64,000 nt of DNA, taken from Sycon ciliatum. Lineage: Eukaryota; Porifera; Calcarea; Leucosolenida; Sycettidae. Below are positions 12,951 to 24,900 of this stretch, one piece after another. The DNA lies in assembly GCF_964019385.1 (NCBI RefSeq), contig NC_088650.1, positions 28,065,966-28,129,965 of the forward strand, read 5' to 3'. Position numbers and translations under genes: made by a program. Position 1 is the stretch's first letter; each line of letters begins with the position of its first letter. Under the pieces are notes generated by a model. That model made no database searches, was not told where the DNA came from, and saw nothing but the letters and a program-made list of their open reading frames with translations.

Positions 12951-13068
12951 GCAGTGGTGCATCCGCTGATGCTGCACCTAACCTACCAGCTGCTACAGGC
13001 AAGCCAGAAATACACGACATGTCCTTGAACCTGTACGTCTTCCTGTCCCGTGGCTGGCGTCAGGAAAT
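12951..13068 (+). CDS. Candidate second exon
   Basis: The exon follows a TACGCAG acceptor and continues the frame of the 12421 exon. It encodes a Ser/Ala/Pro-rich linker and then the segment MSLNLYVFLSRGWRQE. A GTATTC donor at 13069 is weak and the 3' boundary is uncertain. No homologue is recognised. Confidence 0.3.
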
Positions 13069-13552
13069 GTATTCACATGTGCCAAATACATGACAAAATT
13101 ATTCCTTTTCCTGCTGAGCAGGAGTTACCAAACCTCTACGCAACTCACACTGCTGTCCTCCTACAAAATAAATTCTAGCCCTGCAGAGAAATCGAGTTCT
13201 ATCGGTAACGTAAATCTCTGGTACCGTGGTCGTATTTATTTTTACCAATGACTAGTGAATCGTATTGAATAGCCGTGTCAGGTAGATACTGCACGAGTGA
13301 GTAGCTACATGTACATGTACATTGTGTGCCATAATGAACAATAGAAGTGCATGTACATGTACATGTACGTAGAATAACGTACCCAATTGACTTCCAGCAT
13401 TCACTCGTACACGAACGTATTGAAATGATCAATACTCGACTCATCAGGCAACAGCTCAAGTGCCGCCAACATAATTGTGGCAGATTGGTCAGATGTGATG
13501 AAAATGTCGAAATTGACCTTTGGTCATTCTGGTTACATCAGTGCCTGTCATC

Positions 13553-13646
13553 AACACACGCACACACATGCACGCACACACATGCACGCACACACACGCA
13601 CACACATGCACGCACACACATGCACGCACACACATGCACGCACACT
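13553..13646. repeat. CA-rich satellite
   Basis: Tandem units built from CACACACATGCACG. The long His-Thr or Cys-Val open frames over it are translations of the repeat. Confidence 0.9.
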
Positions 13647-13900
13647 TCCGACAACGGACGACTGGACAATGTTTTCCAATGTGATGGCCAGGACACATTC
13701 AGAATGTCATCTTCGTTGTGCACTGTACACAGTCACATGCTACTTCGTCAATGACCGCCGGCCATGCCCACAACTACAGTTTCATGCCCGAATTTCAAAC
13801 AACTACGCAATTGTATAGCCGGTGGTAACGCGGACGTGCAAACTTTACTTTTTACTTACATGTACATTGTACATGACTTGTACATAACATTGTATACCTA

Positions 13901-13933
13901 AAGAACGAAACAGCATGCTGTCCGCAGATTGAG
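13901..13933. mobile_element. Short relative of the 17526 palindrome element
   Basis: The 33-bp segment begins AAGAACGAAACAGC and ends CTGTCCGCAGATTGAG, matching the two ends of the element at 17526-17897. It is flanked by a perfect 16-bp direct repeat, TAACATTGTATACCTA, at 13885-13900 and 13934-13949. It looks like an internally deleted copy that keeps its target duplication. Confidence 0.55.
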
Positions 13934-14482
13934 TAACATTGTATACCTACATAATTATGCAACTAACTGTTACTTCAATTCCGCCTGTGAGGTCACGGAG
14001 ATAGCGTTATGGACAAATTGATCGATTATCGCGGTTGTGTTTGCCAGAGCGCTTCATGAAGGATATTCACGATGCCCCTTCCGACCGTGCCAGTTATACT
14101 GTCATACGCCCTGTAGAGGAGACGGCTCGATACCGGGACGTTTTGACAGCCAAATTTGTATAGACCCAAACCGATCATCAGCGTTGATTTTTCACTCGAA
14201 ATATGTTTGTGGAAGGAAACTGGCATGTTGAAGTTTGCTCTGGGGCCAGAGTCAATCGAACTGAGCCACTCCTTTGTGTTGACCCATTGCCTCCAAGTTG
14301 CCCAATTTTTCGCTTCAAAAAAGTTCAAATCAGAGGTGGCTCCAAACCGGACACGTTTTAGAGTGCACGTCAAATTCACTCTGGGTCTGAAATTAGGTAA
14401 TTGCTATCGCTCCACGACGGCCAGTATAGAGTAACAATGACTGATTTTATATGATTCTGGACTGATTTGAATCATATTATCT

Positions 14483-14542
14483 TCCTTATTGGCCATGGGC
14501 CATCGTGGAAATAAAGAATAATAATAATAATAATAATAATAA
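14483..14542 (+). mobile_element. LINE-type 3' tail with (AAT)n
   Basis: TTATTGGCCATGGGCCATCGTG is followed by AAATAAAG and then by (AAT)n. The same phrase (TTATTGGCCA.TGGC.ATCGTGAGAATAAAG) recurs at 38493-38530. A conserved 3' phrase, a poly(A)-like signal and a simple-repeat tail are what a non-LTR retrotransposon leaves at its 3' end. The body upstream is too decayed to recognise. Confidence 0.45.
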
Positions 14543-16546
14543 CAATAAGCCTTGTGTGTGCTTCCATTAGTTTTGATTTGTATGCGGTGCTTTATTGGCG
14601 AGAGGCGAGCCGCTGTTTACCTGCGACAAGAAGTTGATTTTTCGAAAGTCGTAAAACTCAAGTCGCAGTGCGAAGCAACACGTCAAAAACTCACCTGCTT
14701 GATATGGCGCTTCTGGTCATCGCAGAGCCATGACATTTTGGCTCGGAGTATAACACATAGTAGTCTCACTGTGACATATGTTTTCTAATCAAAATACCAA
14801 GAGAGAAAGTGAATATTGAGTCCGTTCCGGTTTGCAACCGGTGTCCTATTTGAAACCGTCCCCTCTACATCATGCATGTACAGTCATGTAGACTCTACAT
14901 GTACAACGTAAACTCAACACGACTGTTCACACAGCATGGGGCTGTGTTCCCAAAAATAAGTTAAAGAAACGGGACAAAACAAATTGAATACAAACACGAA
15001 CATGATAAGCAACAAACGCACAGGCGGGCATCGAGAAATAGCAAAGTCATGTACTTTTTTTACATTGTACATTGTACATCGCGCAGCACATGTAGGAGCA
15101 ATTATGTATGCGGTTGGGTACATTCTGGGGTCAGCACAGGCACCAAGCAGCTACTGCTGCTGCTACTGGTGGTGGTGGTGATAGTGATAGAATTTCCCAA
15201 AATAGCCAGAAAGCCAACACGTCACATTTTGGAACATGTCTCACCAGTAAATCCCATGTTCACACAAGACAACGCAAAATAATTCATTTTGGATATGGAA
15301 TGTCTGCACTAGAGGCGGCTTCCTGTTTGCGTGGTGCCTTGAAAATATGAATTAGACATGTACAATCATGTACATCCTCAACTCCATCATAGAGTCTGCT
15401 GATATGGCCAGTCTTCCCCGAAGCCGTTCTCAACATTCACCGTGCACATCGTCCAGCATAAATATGTGAAATGTTATCTTGTGGGCGTCCAGACTCACGG
15501 TGAAATGTCCCAGTGTGCAGTTACTGAGTAAGCTGCTTCCCGAAGCAAACATTGAGGGAAATAAATGGTGGTTCCCGATTCACAATGCCATATTCTGGTC
15601 ATACATGTGCGTGTACATGTACATTGTACTTAACGATCACGTATTCAACTTTGTGAAAACCCCAGGTTCGCATCATTTTTCTTCGTCTCCTTGAGAAGTC
15701 GCACTGTTTTGAAAGAAGTGGGAACAGTTCAATCCTCTAGCCCCATGTCTCCAGGGATATTCGTAGGGTGGGCGGCCTCTTCAAGGACGTCCTCTATCTC
15801 TCTATGTTGGCAATGAAAACGTTGTCAATTATTTCCACCAAGACTAGCGCCAGGAATTGAAGTGACTGGCGGAAAACGGCGCAGAGCCATTGTTTTGACC
15901 TTGTGTAGCAATAGAACGCGCAGCACACTTCACCTCTGCAGACTCACCCCGTTCGTTGTGTTCATGCCAGAGCGCCGTCGTCATACATGAAGTAGTTGAG
16001 TTATTTCAGTCGCAGTACACCATTGGTACACAGACGGCTCTGAGAAGTACATGTAACAGTTACATGTACATGACTGTACGTCATGTAGTTATCCTTTGAT
16101 TTTCACGATGTGAATCGGCGTTATCTCTCACCAGTCGACGGTAGGCCGAGAGCCTCAAGGAAATCTTGAATTCAATGAAAAATGATTGATTCAAAAAATG
16201 TCAACTGATGAATATTCAAATAACCGACGAGGAGTTATGATGAATATTCCGCAATGTTTGCTCGCACACTTTGACAGGGGTCTTGGTCCGGAGCAGTATA
16301 GGCTAGCGCTAGTGCTTCTGCCACATTGACATGATTAAACAGTATCCAAGATACATGATTGCACAAGTGCAGTCTGTACATTTTCATCACCTCAGGTAGC
16401 AGTAAAGACGCAGTAAAGTGTTACAATGCAGGTACTACATGTAGGTCAACACAACATAATTCATTGTACACAATCTTGTAATTCATTGTTCATGTATGTT
16501 CTCTGAGTTTTTGTGATCGTGCATGACCTTTTTGTATTATTCTCCA

Positions 16547-16800
16547 TTATGGATCAGAGCTTGGGGATTCCGCGTGAGGTTCGACTTTTTGTAATGCCCC
16601 TGGCATTATTCCTCCACGGCTCAGTAGCACGTAGGCCATGGATAACACTGTCACTGGTATGGACTTCGCTGCAGACCACTGATCCGTGTACGGATAGATG
16701 GGACACACAACGGCGATTACCGTGTATGCAGTCACCGGAGCCACGGTTTGTGCGTGGGCGCCCACTGCGCTGGCAGCGTACCACGCATTCTTACAGAATA
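16547..16800 (-). CDS. Candidate last exon of an unknown membrane protein
   Basis: On the minus strand, a GACATAG acceptor near 16801 is followed by an 83-codon open segment. It has two hydrophobic stretches (around VTAYTVIAVVCPIYPY and PVTVLSMAYVLL) and a polar C-terminus ending in SSDP. The stretch is GC-richer than its surroundings. No homologue is recognised and no partner exon was found, so this may be a chance open frame. Confidence 0.25.
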
Positions 16801-16978
16801 ACGCCTATGTCACGCACTAGTCTGTGTCCGATTCGGGCCGGGGTAGTATCCACAATTATTTACCCCAGGTAAGACTAAGAGAGTGCATTGGCAAGTTGTT
16901 GTGTTGTAGGGCGTAATAAAGCGCATGTTTTCACGCCGTCTCTCCTAGCTTTACAACGGGTGACTCGGGGTTAGGCCC

Positions 16979-17167
16979 TGGCGGATAATGCTCGAAAAGG
17001 TGGCAGATTCTGCTCGAAAAGCAGTGAAATTGGCAGAACCATACAAACCTTATGGCGTGCAGTTCCTCGAATTCTGCTCCATTTCTTTATCCACATACCA
17101 AACATGCATGAAACTTACCAGAAAAAGTACCGAATTCTGCCAATTTTTCTGCCGGCATTATCCGCCA
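16979..17167 (+). mobile_element. hAT-like MITE, copy 1
   Basis: The ends are a perfect 13-bp inverted repeat, TGGCGGATAATGC and GCATTATCCGCCA, around a 189-bp body. A second copy in the opposite orientation lies at 46859-47042. The flanks share only AGGCC, so the target duplication is eroded here. A short open frame of about 60 codons starting MLEKVADSARKAVKLA runs through the whole element and is also open in the other copy. Confidence 0.75.
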
Positions 17168-17525
17168 AGGCCTACTCGGGGTGAGTGGGACACTTTGATG
17201 CTCACCGTGCAAGTAAGTGTGGACATTCCCGCGGGTGGCAACTCTGGAATTTCGAGAATCACAACACGAGGGAATGTGCCTTACAGTTACACTGATGCAA
17301 GTACAGCGGCTGTCAGTACACTCAGTACAAGTCATGTACAAGTCATGTACAACTTAAGTCATGTACAAGTCATGTACATAAAGTTATTGCCAACTTTCCC
17401 AGGTTGGACGAAACTACTAGTACATGTAGCTCTCAGTCTCAAACAACTACAATAGTTACTTGGCTGATGAAGTTTGTAACCTCTTTGATCAGGAAGAAGC
17501 AGTGCATATACATGTTCATGTACAT

Positions 17526-17897
17526 AACGCAAACAGCAAAGGCACTACCCCACGCAAGAGTGCTCAACTGCTACAAGAGCAGGAGCGAAATACTCAATCT
17601 GCGGACAGAACTGTTTCGTCCTTTGTGGACTCGTCAGCGCAGCACAGAGAAAATGAGGCCGAACCTGATAGCAATGGAAATAAAAATTTCCAATCAGGTC
17701 CGAACTTACCTTGCCAGAGTGCTCAAACTGACAAGTCAGTGAGCTCTGCACTGACTTGTCAGTTTGAGCACTCTGGCAAGGTAAGTTCGGACCTGATTGG
17801 AAATTTTTATTTCCATTGCTATCAGGTTCGGCCTCATTTTCTCTGTGCTGCGCTGACGAGTCCACAAAGGACGAAACAGTTCTGTCCGCAGATTGAG
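17526..17897 (+). mobile_element. Novel element with perfect 149-bp inverted repeat
   Basis: The arms 17593-17741 and 17749-17897 are exact reverse complements, separated by 7 bp. A 67-bp leader (17526-17592) precedes them and partly resembles the arm (AGAGTGCTCAA). The whole unit is flanked by a 15-bp direct repeat, CATGTTCATGTACAT, at 17511-17525 and 17898-17912. A shrunken relative with the same ends and a 16-bp direct repeat lies at 13901. Long target duplications argue against ordinary cut-and-paste transposons and for a retroposed or otherwise unusual element. It has no evident gene of its own; the same peptide appears on both strands simply because of the symmetry. Confidence 0.7.
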
Positions 17898-17912
17898 CAT
17901 GTTCATGTACAT

Positions 17913-19345
17913 GTACATATACACACACTTGAGAGGGATGAAAAGCGTTTCTTCTGTAACTCTGAGTTTCACGGTTTTAACCGATCATCAGACAGCAACT
18001 TGACTACAATTTTCAGAAGATAAGATTGATATAGGCTGCAAGCTTGGATCATAGCGCGAATGGATGATCCGTGATGATAGTGTAATTATAAAAATGATTG
18101 CGTGAGTTGGTACATGTACAATGGCATGATTGTACACATGTACAGTGTATAATTATTGTACACATGTATGTCTACAATCGTCATGTAATATGTAATATGT
18201 ATGTGGGCGATGTTCTTCTGGTCTTTAATCCCACCCTCAAGAGTATGGACACATTTGATTACGACAGATTATTATTATGTTATGTCACCCCCCCCCCCCT
18301 CCACCCTTCGCTATCGTATTATTGTTGGGGAAGGATCAGGTTTGACTTTGCGACGTAAAATAAAAAGTACGAATACAATGTCCTTATGTCACCCAGCAGA
18401 TGCAGGCCATAGGGCAGCACTGACCAGTACATGGTTTTATTTACTTGTACATGTACATGTGTGTGTGTGCAGCTACGATGTATTTCGGATCTCGTTGTGC
18501 TAAACATAAATGTACATCAGGGGTAAGCTAAACACTTTACCTTAAAGGGTATTGCTGTATTATTGTCTTTTATAAAAGTGCCATCTTTCCCTGACTAATA
18601 GTGAAAGTGTCCTAAAATGAAAACGTACATTGTATATGACAATTGATGCCCTAGCCTGTGATTTGGATTCACATTGAAAAGAGATTAAACTTGTACATTG
18701 AACGAAAAGGACATTTGTATCATGCGTGACCTTAGGTTGGTATCAGCTGAGCTCTTTCTCAAGTCTTTGCAAGGTTAGTGCAAGACCTTTCTGTTGACTA
18801 ATCCGTTGCTGCAAAGCTCGGATACCGTGCCCGTTTTAGTATCCCCATCACGACTGCAAACTGCTGCAAACATTGGAGCTTCTTGCCTTGGCCCTGCCAC
18901 AACAACTACTAGTAACTGAACTACTACGAATAATTATAATAAAACAGGTCGCGTAATGAAGCAGCGTAACGATAGATGTGCAAAGTCATGATGCCTGGTC
19001 CGCTTCTGAACGAAATTACTGGTAATAGTCAAATCATGTACAAATGGATTTGTACTTTAGAATGAATGACCGCGATCCCTGGCACCTGGTCCTGACCTAG
19101 GAAATCTTGGTAGCGTGGCGCATACATCCATGCATTACGACAGGAGGCTAAACATCAGAATGTTTGGATTGGAATAATAGTGGGACCGGAACGGTACTAC
19201 ATGTAGTAACCAGCTTTCCGCAAATCACACAAATACAATCATGTACATGTATGGCCCGCACAGCATGCATTGCGGTACACGCAGCCCGCTGAGCACAGCC
19301 ATACACTGATCGAGTGTGTACTGATCGAGCAACTACAGACTACAG
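17913..19345. other. Gene-free stretch
   Basis: Contains TACATG clusters, a C-run at 18288-18299 and a GT-rich run near 18457-18470. On the minus strand, around 18745-18840, a short open segment encodes a coiled-coil-like peptide (RISQQKGLALTLQRLEKELS then stop). It is too short to call a gene. Confidence 0.4.
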
Positions 19346-21909
19346 TAGTTCGGACTGGCCTGTCGGACTTGGACAGGCTGCCATGCGGGTGTGATAAATA
19401 TAGCAGCTCTGGCAGCATGGAGCTTTTCTGCCTTGGCCCGGAGTTCGCGATGCTGGTGGCAAGCCACTTGAAGGGTATGAGCACTGCAGTGCTGAGGTTC
19501 GCGTCACAGGCCACCTCTCAACTCTACAGCCTGCGGACTACACAGCCGCAGCGAGACCTAGCCTCGAAGTGTGATGAATTACTGGGATTGATGCGAGTTT
19601 GTGACAATCTGAACTCCAGAAATCTCCCGGGGCAGGTGGCCATGCTCCATCCGCTGCAGAAAGATGTGAAGTCCACATTGTATTGTAGATGTATGTGGCG
19701 ATTCGTCGTATAAAAAGCGCAGCTATAGCTTTCAGCTCGTCACTCAAGGCATTTGTCAGAAATCATCAGTTATTTCCAATTTGTTTGTTCGGCACTCCCG
19801 GTTGGTCTCATACAGTATTAGAAATGGCAGCAATCAGCCTGTTCAACACAGTGCTCTATCTAGCCATCGCCCTACACAAAGAAAATGATGGCACAAATTC
19901 CGTAGTCCTGCGGAGCCTAGCAGCACCAGAAAGTAAGTACATGTACATGTCATTTAGGAAGCGAGTGAAAACAAATGTTTTTCAAATGCTTGGCGACAAA
20001 TAATTCCCACAAAGCAATTTCAATGATTACTGGGAGATACAATCTAGCTCTAAAGTCTAAACTCCATAGATTTTTTTCTCGAACCCTTATGGTGGGTATG
20101 AAAGTACAAGAATGCATGTTCGAGTTTGTCACACTGTCCTAAGTCAAGTGTCACCGAATGTGCATCTAATACTGTTTTTCCTTTGGGTTTGCTTCTGCTT
20201 GGCTGCTCATCAGGTAGATTCACCTACCACTATCGGCACTCCCAGTCAGAAGAGGTGATATTCACGAGTACCACTGGCAGCAAACAAGACCTGACAGTAC
20301 AGTGCAACAAGCTCTCAACAATGGCCAGGGATGCCGTTGAGCACCAAGAGAACATATTCCACCTCAGAGATCACCCGGACCCCCAGCTGGAGGGGCATCA
20401 GAAAGTCATGCTTGTGCACAAGCGCACACAGCTAGTGCTGGTGGCAGATCCAAGCAGCGAGGAGGCGTCCAGAATACACCTGGTGCCATTGCCAGTGGTT
20501 CAAGCATCCACACTGCTGCAAAGGTATGCCCTATTCAAAACATATTATACACATCAATAGATTCAGTTCAACAGTACCTAGATTTTATTTATTGTAGTTG
20601 GCAATCCCCACTCCTCCGTGGTTTACGGCTTAGCCTCATGCCCCCGACTCCAACGCCATGGCTTATGAACTTTGTCTCGGAAACATAGCTCATGCCCTGC
20701 CCTAGCATCAGAACATGCGTTATTGCAATTCCCATACATGTACGCTCCCATCCATTTGTGTTTATCACTTGGTTTCTCCCGGTGCTACGAACTTATTACC
20801 CTACTGCCACTGGATTAGTTGATGCTACGCTCAATGTCTATTTGCTGCTTGAAACTTGAGACAACCAGTCTAAACATGCTGTCATTCCCCTGGGTATTTA
20901 TATTTATTCTCAAATTCCGAATTGTATTTCTACCAGATTTTCATGCCAATCCGATTTACCCAGAGATCAGAAGCCGCTAATATTTGTATAGTCCGATTCT
21001 ATTCGCCGCCCTATCCAGGTCGAATAAGAGAAGCTCTCCCATACCTGCTTGAATCTACCCCCCCCCCCTATTTAATGATGCACTGTATTTATTTATTTAT
21101 CTATTATACCGAGTAGCGCTCAGCTTATTTATTATTACTAGAAAGACGGGCTATTATTGACAATTGACCAACTATATTATGCAGCTTTAACATTATACAT
21201 TATTACAATCTCAAAATACTATAGTTCGGTGGAAACGGTGAGTGAGAGAGAGTTGAGGTGCTCTGTTGTACTGCAGTCTTTGCCAGCAGGACATCAAAGC
21301 ATGCGTGCACACTGGCGATGAGTGAATTCCTGCTTAGGCTAAGGCACCAGAGAATACCCCTCACCAGTGTCACTCTTCATGCGAGCGCAGGCGTGGTGTG
21401 TATACATGTGCATGTATGCGTGGAGCCCCTGGTGTGGCCTCTTGTCTGTTCAAGCATTTCATAACTCGAACCTTTACTCCTTTTCTCGTCATTGGAAGGA
21501 TGTATAGTTAGGTATTCTAAGCCTAAGGAGTAAAGGAGGAAACCCGGATGTCGCTCTGTTGTGGATTGCTACTCATACTGTCTGGTCCTATGCTGATCCA
21601 CAACTTATTGTTTACGATCCAGGCAAGGGTCCTGGTCTTTGCCTTATTAGGATGTCACGTGTCCGGTATGCGCGTGGCTTACAATCGAGGGGAAAATACC
21701 CCATACCCATCCCGAGGTGGCTACGACACAACGCAGTACTAGTAGTATGCACTGAAGACACTGAAGTATCCGGCGAATTCAGGTCACAGGTGGTCAATAG
21801 ATTGAGCGAGGAGGGTGAAGCGTCCAGTTCGCACCTGCGCTACCCGCAGCTCGTTCAGCCGTTCGCCAAGCCGAGGAACCGTGCCAGAAAGGCACTGGCT
21901 GGAACCTAA
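19346..21909 (+). CDS. Unrecognised gene, paralogue of 1947-2841
   Basis: Four exons join in phase with GT-AG borders: about 19346-19690, 19816-19932, 20214-20523 and 21783-21909 (stop TAA). The frame of the first is open from 19210 and its true 5' border is uncertain; a TACAG acceptor at 19345 is the best guess. Exon 2 encodes a hydrophobic helix (ISLFNTVLYLAIAL) followed by an NGT-like polar stretch. Exon 3 encodes a domain with the same order of features as the gene at 1947: Cys, AR-A, F-L, HKRTQLVLVADP, then Ser-x-Leu-Leu-Gln. The last exon is basic and Ser-rich (KPRNRARKALAGT end). The hydrophobic-segment-plus-small-domain layout would suit a membrane-anchored extracellular protein. Family not identified; a distant alpha-2/delta-like C-terminus is possible but not shown. 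Confidence 0.6.
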
Positions 21910-24900
21910 TGTTTGCATCCTCATGTCTTCACTGCCACCCCCAAGCATACCAAGGATGTGTAGCGTTATTATCCAAATTAGACGATTTGCTTGATCCACG
22001 TCGTGATACTCGCCACGACTGTGAAGTCAGGCTGCAGCCTTTTGCAGTTCAAACTTCAAATCCATCTGAAGATTGGAGAAGTTCGTCATTACTGTTCTTA
22101 CCAGTTACATGCGGGTAGATTGCCAGTTTCAGCCGCCTCGTCAAGAGTAGAGGAGTAGTTCAGGAGTGGCGTCACATCCTTCTTCCCTTCAGAGTTGGTG
22201 CACATTCCTACCTAGGAATTGATGCGTTCCTATAGTGTAATTGGGTTTCAGGTCTCGTGTGACTCATACGCATGCCATGTACATGTACATATATCTCCAC
22301 ACATCACTACAGTACATGTACAACATGTACACTTAGTCTTGTAATTCAATTACTAGTTTTTTACTACCAACATTGGCGACAATACGGCCCCATTCTTTCC
22401 CACTTGGGAATATCCCCAGACCATCAATCGTGGCATCATGACACTATCTCCCGCTGCCGTGGCGTATCTTCTCAACGGTATGACCTTTCCGAGTTCCTGC
22501 TCCACTCGTGTACGATGGCTGCCGTCACGTCCGGTTCCTGTAGAAATCACTAATGTCACTCTCAAGTCGGGATACCCTGGCATGCTTGTATTATGAGGGT
22601 GCACATTTGACTTGCTGCTAAAACGCTGAGTAGGATAAATGAGACAATGTATATTTTCAATGTTTCCACCAGCAGATGATCCCCAAAGTGCTAGCTAGGG
22701 CCTGTTCACAATTTCATAATTACCCGTATACATGTAGAGTAAAACCTGTCAAGGCGACCACCTGGATAAAGCAACCACCTCTTCAAGAAGACCGCTGCAA
22801 CCAGGACCAATGGATGCTATTTCCAGTCAAATAACCCGGGATAAGGAGACCGCCTGGTACCAGAGACCACACTTTAAAGGTCCTTTGAGCGCTCGCCTTA
22901 GAAAGATTTCACTGCAGCTACAATGTAGTTGACTTCTGTTGATTGCGCAGGAATGCTATGAGTAACCAAGGCAACCATCTTGAAATCGATGCAGCCTAAC
23001 ATGACGTGATGTCCAGCACGTCTTCACGTTCATTGGATGTTTCTTACTCATGGTGATTCTGCCCAATAATTGTTCGGATACTCGTAAATGTCGTTGAATG
23101 GATATGAGTGCGCGCGTGCGTGTGTGTGTTTTAGAAATGCATGGATGAGGTTGAGGACATTCACACTGTCCTGTTTGGTATTACAATCACTAATGTTTCC
23201 AAGCCGATGACTGAGGGCCAGGGCATCAGACAAACGCATTAACTACATGCTACTGCTCATCAGCACATATTTCAGAATTGTCGGATTACAATCAGACCTG
23301 TGATGACGTCCGTATTCTCCGTAGAAAACATTACAGAGGTCATGAGCTAATCAAACTACCATAATCCCATTGGGTGAGTGCATCTCTTTCCAAGTCTTCA
23401 CGCGAGTTGATCACTCCAAAGAGGCGTGAAGGTCTTCCCAATATCAGATGAACATGCTGACACTGATGGGTAATGATAAACATCAGAGATCGACGTACCG
23501 GCACTATGGTGACATTTCACATCAGTCTGCCGCTGGTACCCTGAATACAATGTACAGTCTGTCCATCTTTACACTAATTACAGGTTCAGTGCATGGCAAT
23601 GTATGCTGCCAGCCAGGCTCGGTGATGCGTCTACTAGTACAATCACATGTCCAGTAGTCTACCTACACATAACTTGTACTCATGCCAGTATAGATGTAAC
23701 GTAACAATGTACATTTTCAATCCAATCAAAGTAAAGAATGTATATACATGTAAACGAGCACATTTGGTTGTTGTCATTGAAAGATCCTCACAGTATGGAC
23801 ACAATCAAACGACTGTCAGGGGTTTGTAACATTCCCCACCCGCACTGGATGCCTCAGTGGGAATGTTTGAATTTTAGCAATATCTTTCGCAGGTGAAAGC
23901 AGCATTGTAGAAGAAGAAAAGCCACCCATATACACATACATGTACATGTACCCCAGAGCAGAGGTCTGGTAAATTCAGCGAAGCTGGGAAAGTCAAAAAG
24001 ACGGATACGTATCAGGGAAGAAAACATCGTGTTACGCCACTATTCCAGCACCAGAGGTTCCGTCAAGTTTCTGAAATCCACATACTTCTACATGACTGTA
24101 CATGTAGCTGTAAAGAAGAATTTGGTGTCTATCACCTGGACCTGTCATATTGACACATTGGGTTTTGAGCAGAGGTCGAGTGGCATTCTCTCCTTTGTTT
24201 AGACTTGTCTGTTACGTAATATTTATCAGTCAAACGCTGGTGAGCAGTCGGATGCCATGGGCAACCATGTCCAACTCAAGTCTCCCAGATCAACCCGTCA
24301 ACCCGGCCCTAACCAGGGTGGAGCGATCATCAATGGGCGCCTGTCACCCGATCAATTTGAACGTCAAAATGATACCATGCGAGGTGCAGATCCCCAGTGT
24401 CTCAGCGCATTTTTGTACACCTGTAGTCCTGTACCTGATGAATGCATGTAATGTGCATACATGTATGAACACATCCATACATCTTCACGACACTCTCCAG
24501 ACGGTCTCTGGGCTACGGCAATCAATAAAAAAGAAGGAGAAGGACAAATGTTACGAGTTATGACTAACTTTTTCATCATAGTTTAATTGGCTCACCATCC
24601 GAGTTGAATAAAAAAAGAGAATCATTCGAATTTTCGGGCAAGTCTTCGCAGTTTGAGAAATATGTATGAACATGCTCAGTGTATCGCAATGCAGAATCGT
24701 CTCCGTGATATCCAACTAGGAATGGTACATTTTAACTGAAGTACATGTAGGTTGGCAAGTGACTTTTAACAATAGCCGATTGTCATGGTACCATTAACAT
24801 CGTTCTCTTACTGTATTTTGGTAACTATTTTATCCCGCTTGGTGTCGCATTCTGTATCAAAATTTGTGGGTTGCCCAAATAAAGGTATTTCGAAGTACTT

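Larger units (their letters stand above)
11893..16540. other. Mostly non-coding stretch
   Basis: Apart from two candidate exons (12421-12520 and 12951-13068), a CA-rich satellite, a small element remnant at 13901-13933 and a LINE-type 3' tail at 14483-14542, no gene is supported. Several TACATGTA clusters are present. Confidence 0.45.

Noticed and set aside
13347-13818. His/Thr- and Cys/Val-rich open frames
   Set aside because: They read through TACATG and CA repeats; no unique coding sequence.
17404-18023. Open frames of up to 187 codons on both strands over the palindrome
   Set aside because: The same peptide appears on both strands only because the DNA is a perfect inverted repeat. No homology or start context.
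18745-18840. Coiled-coil-like minus-strand peptide ending LQRLEKELS
   Set aside because: About 30 codons only, with a weak acceptor and no partner exon.
22359-22592. 78-codon plus-strand open segment (NIGDNTAPFFPTWEYPQT start)
   Set aside because: Reads like protein but has no start codon, no second exon and an equally long frame on the other strand; probably chance.
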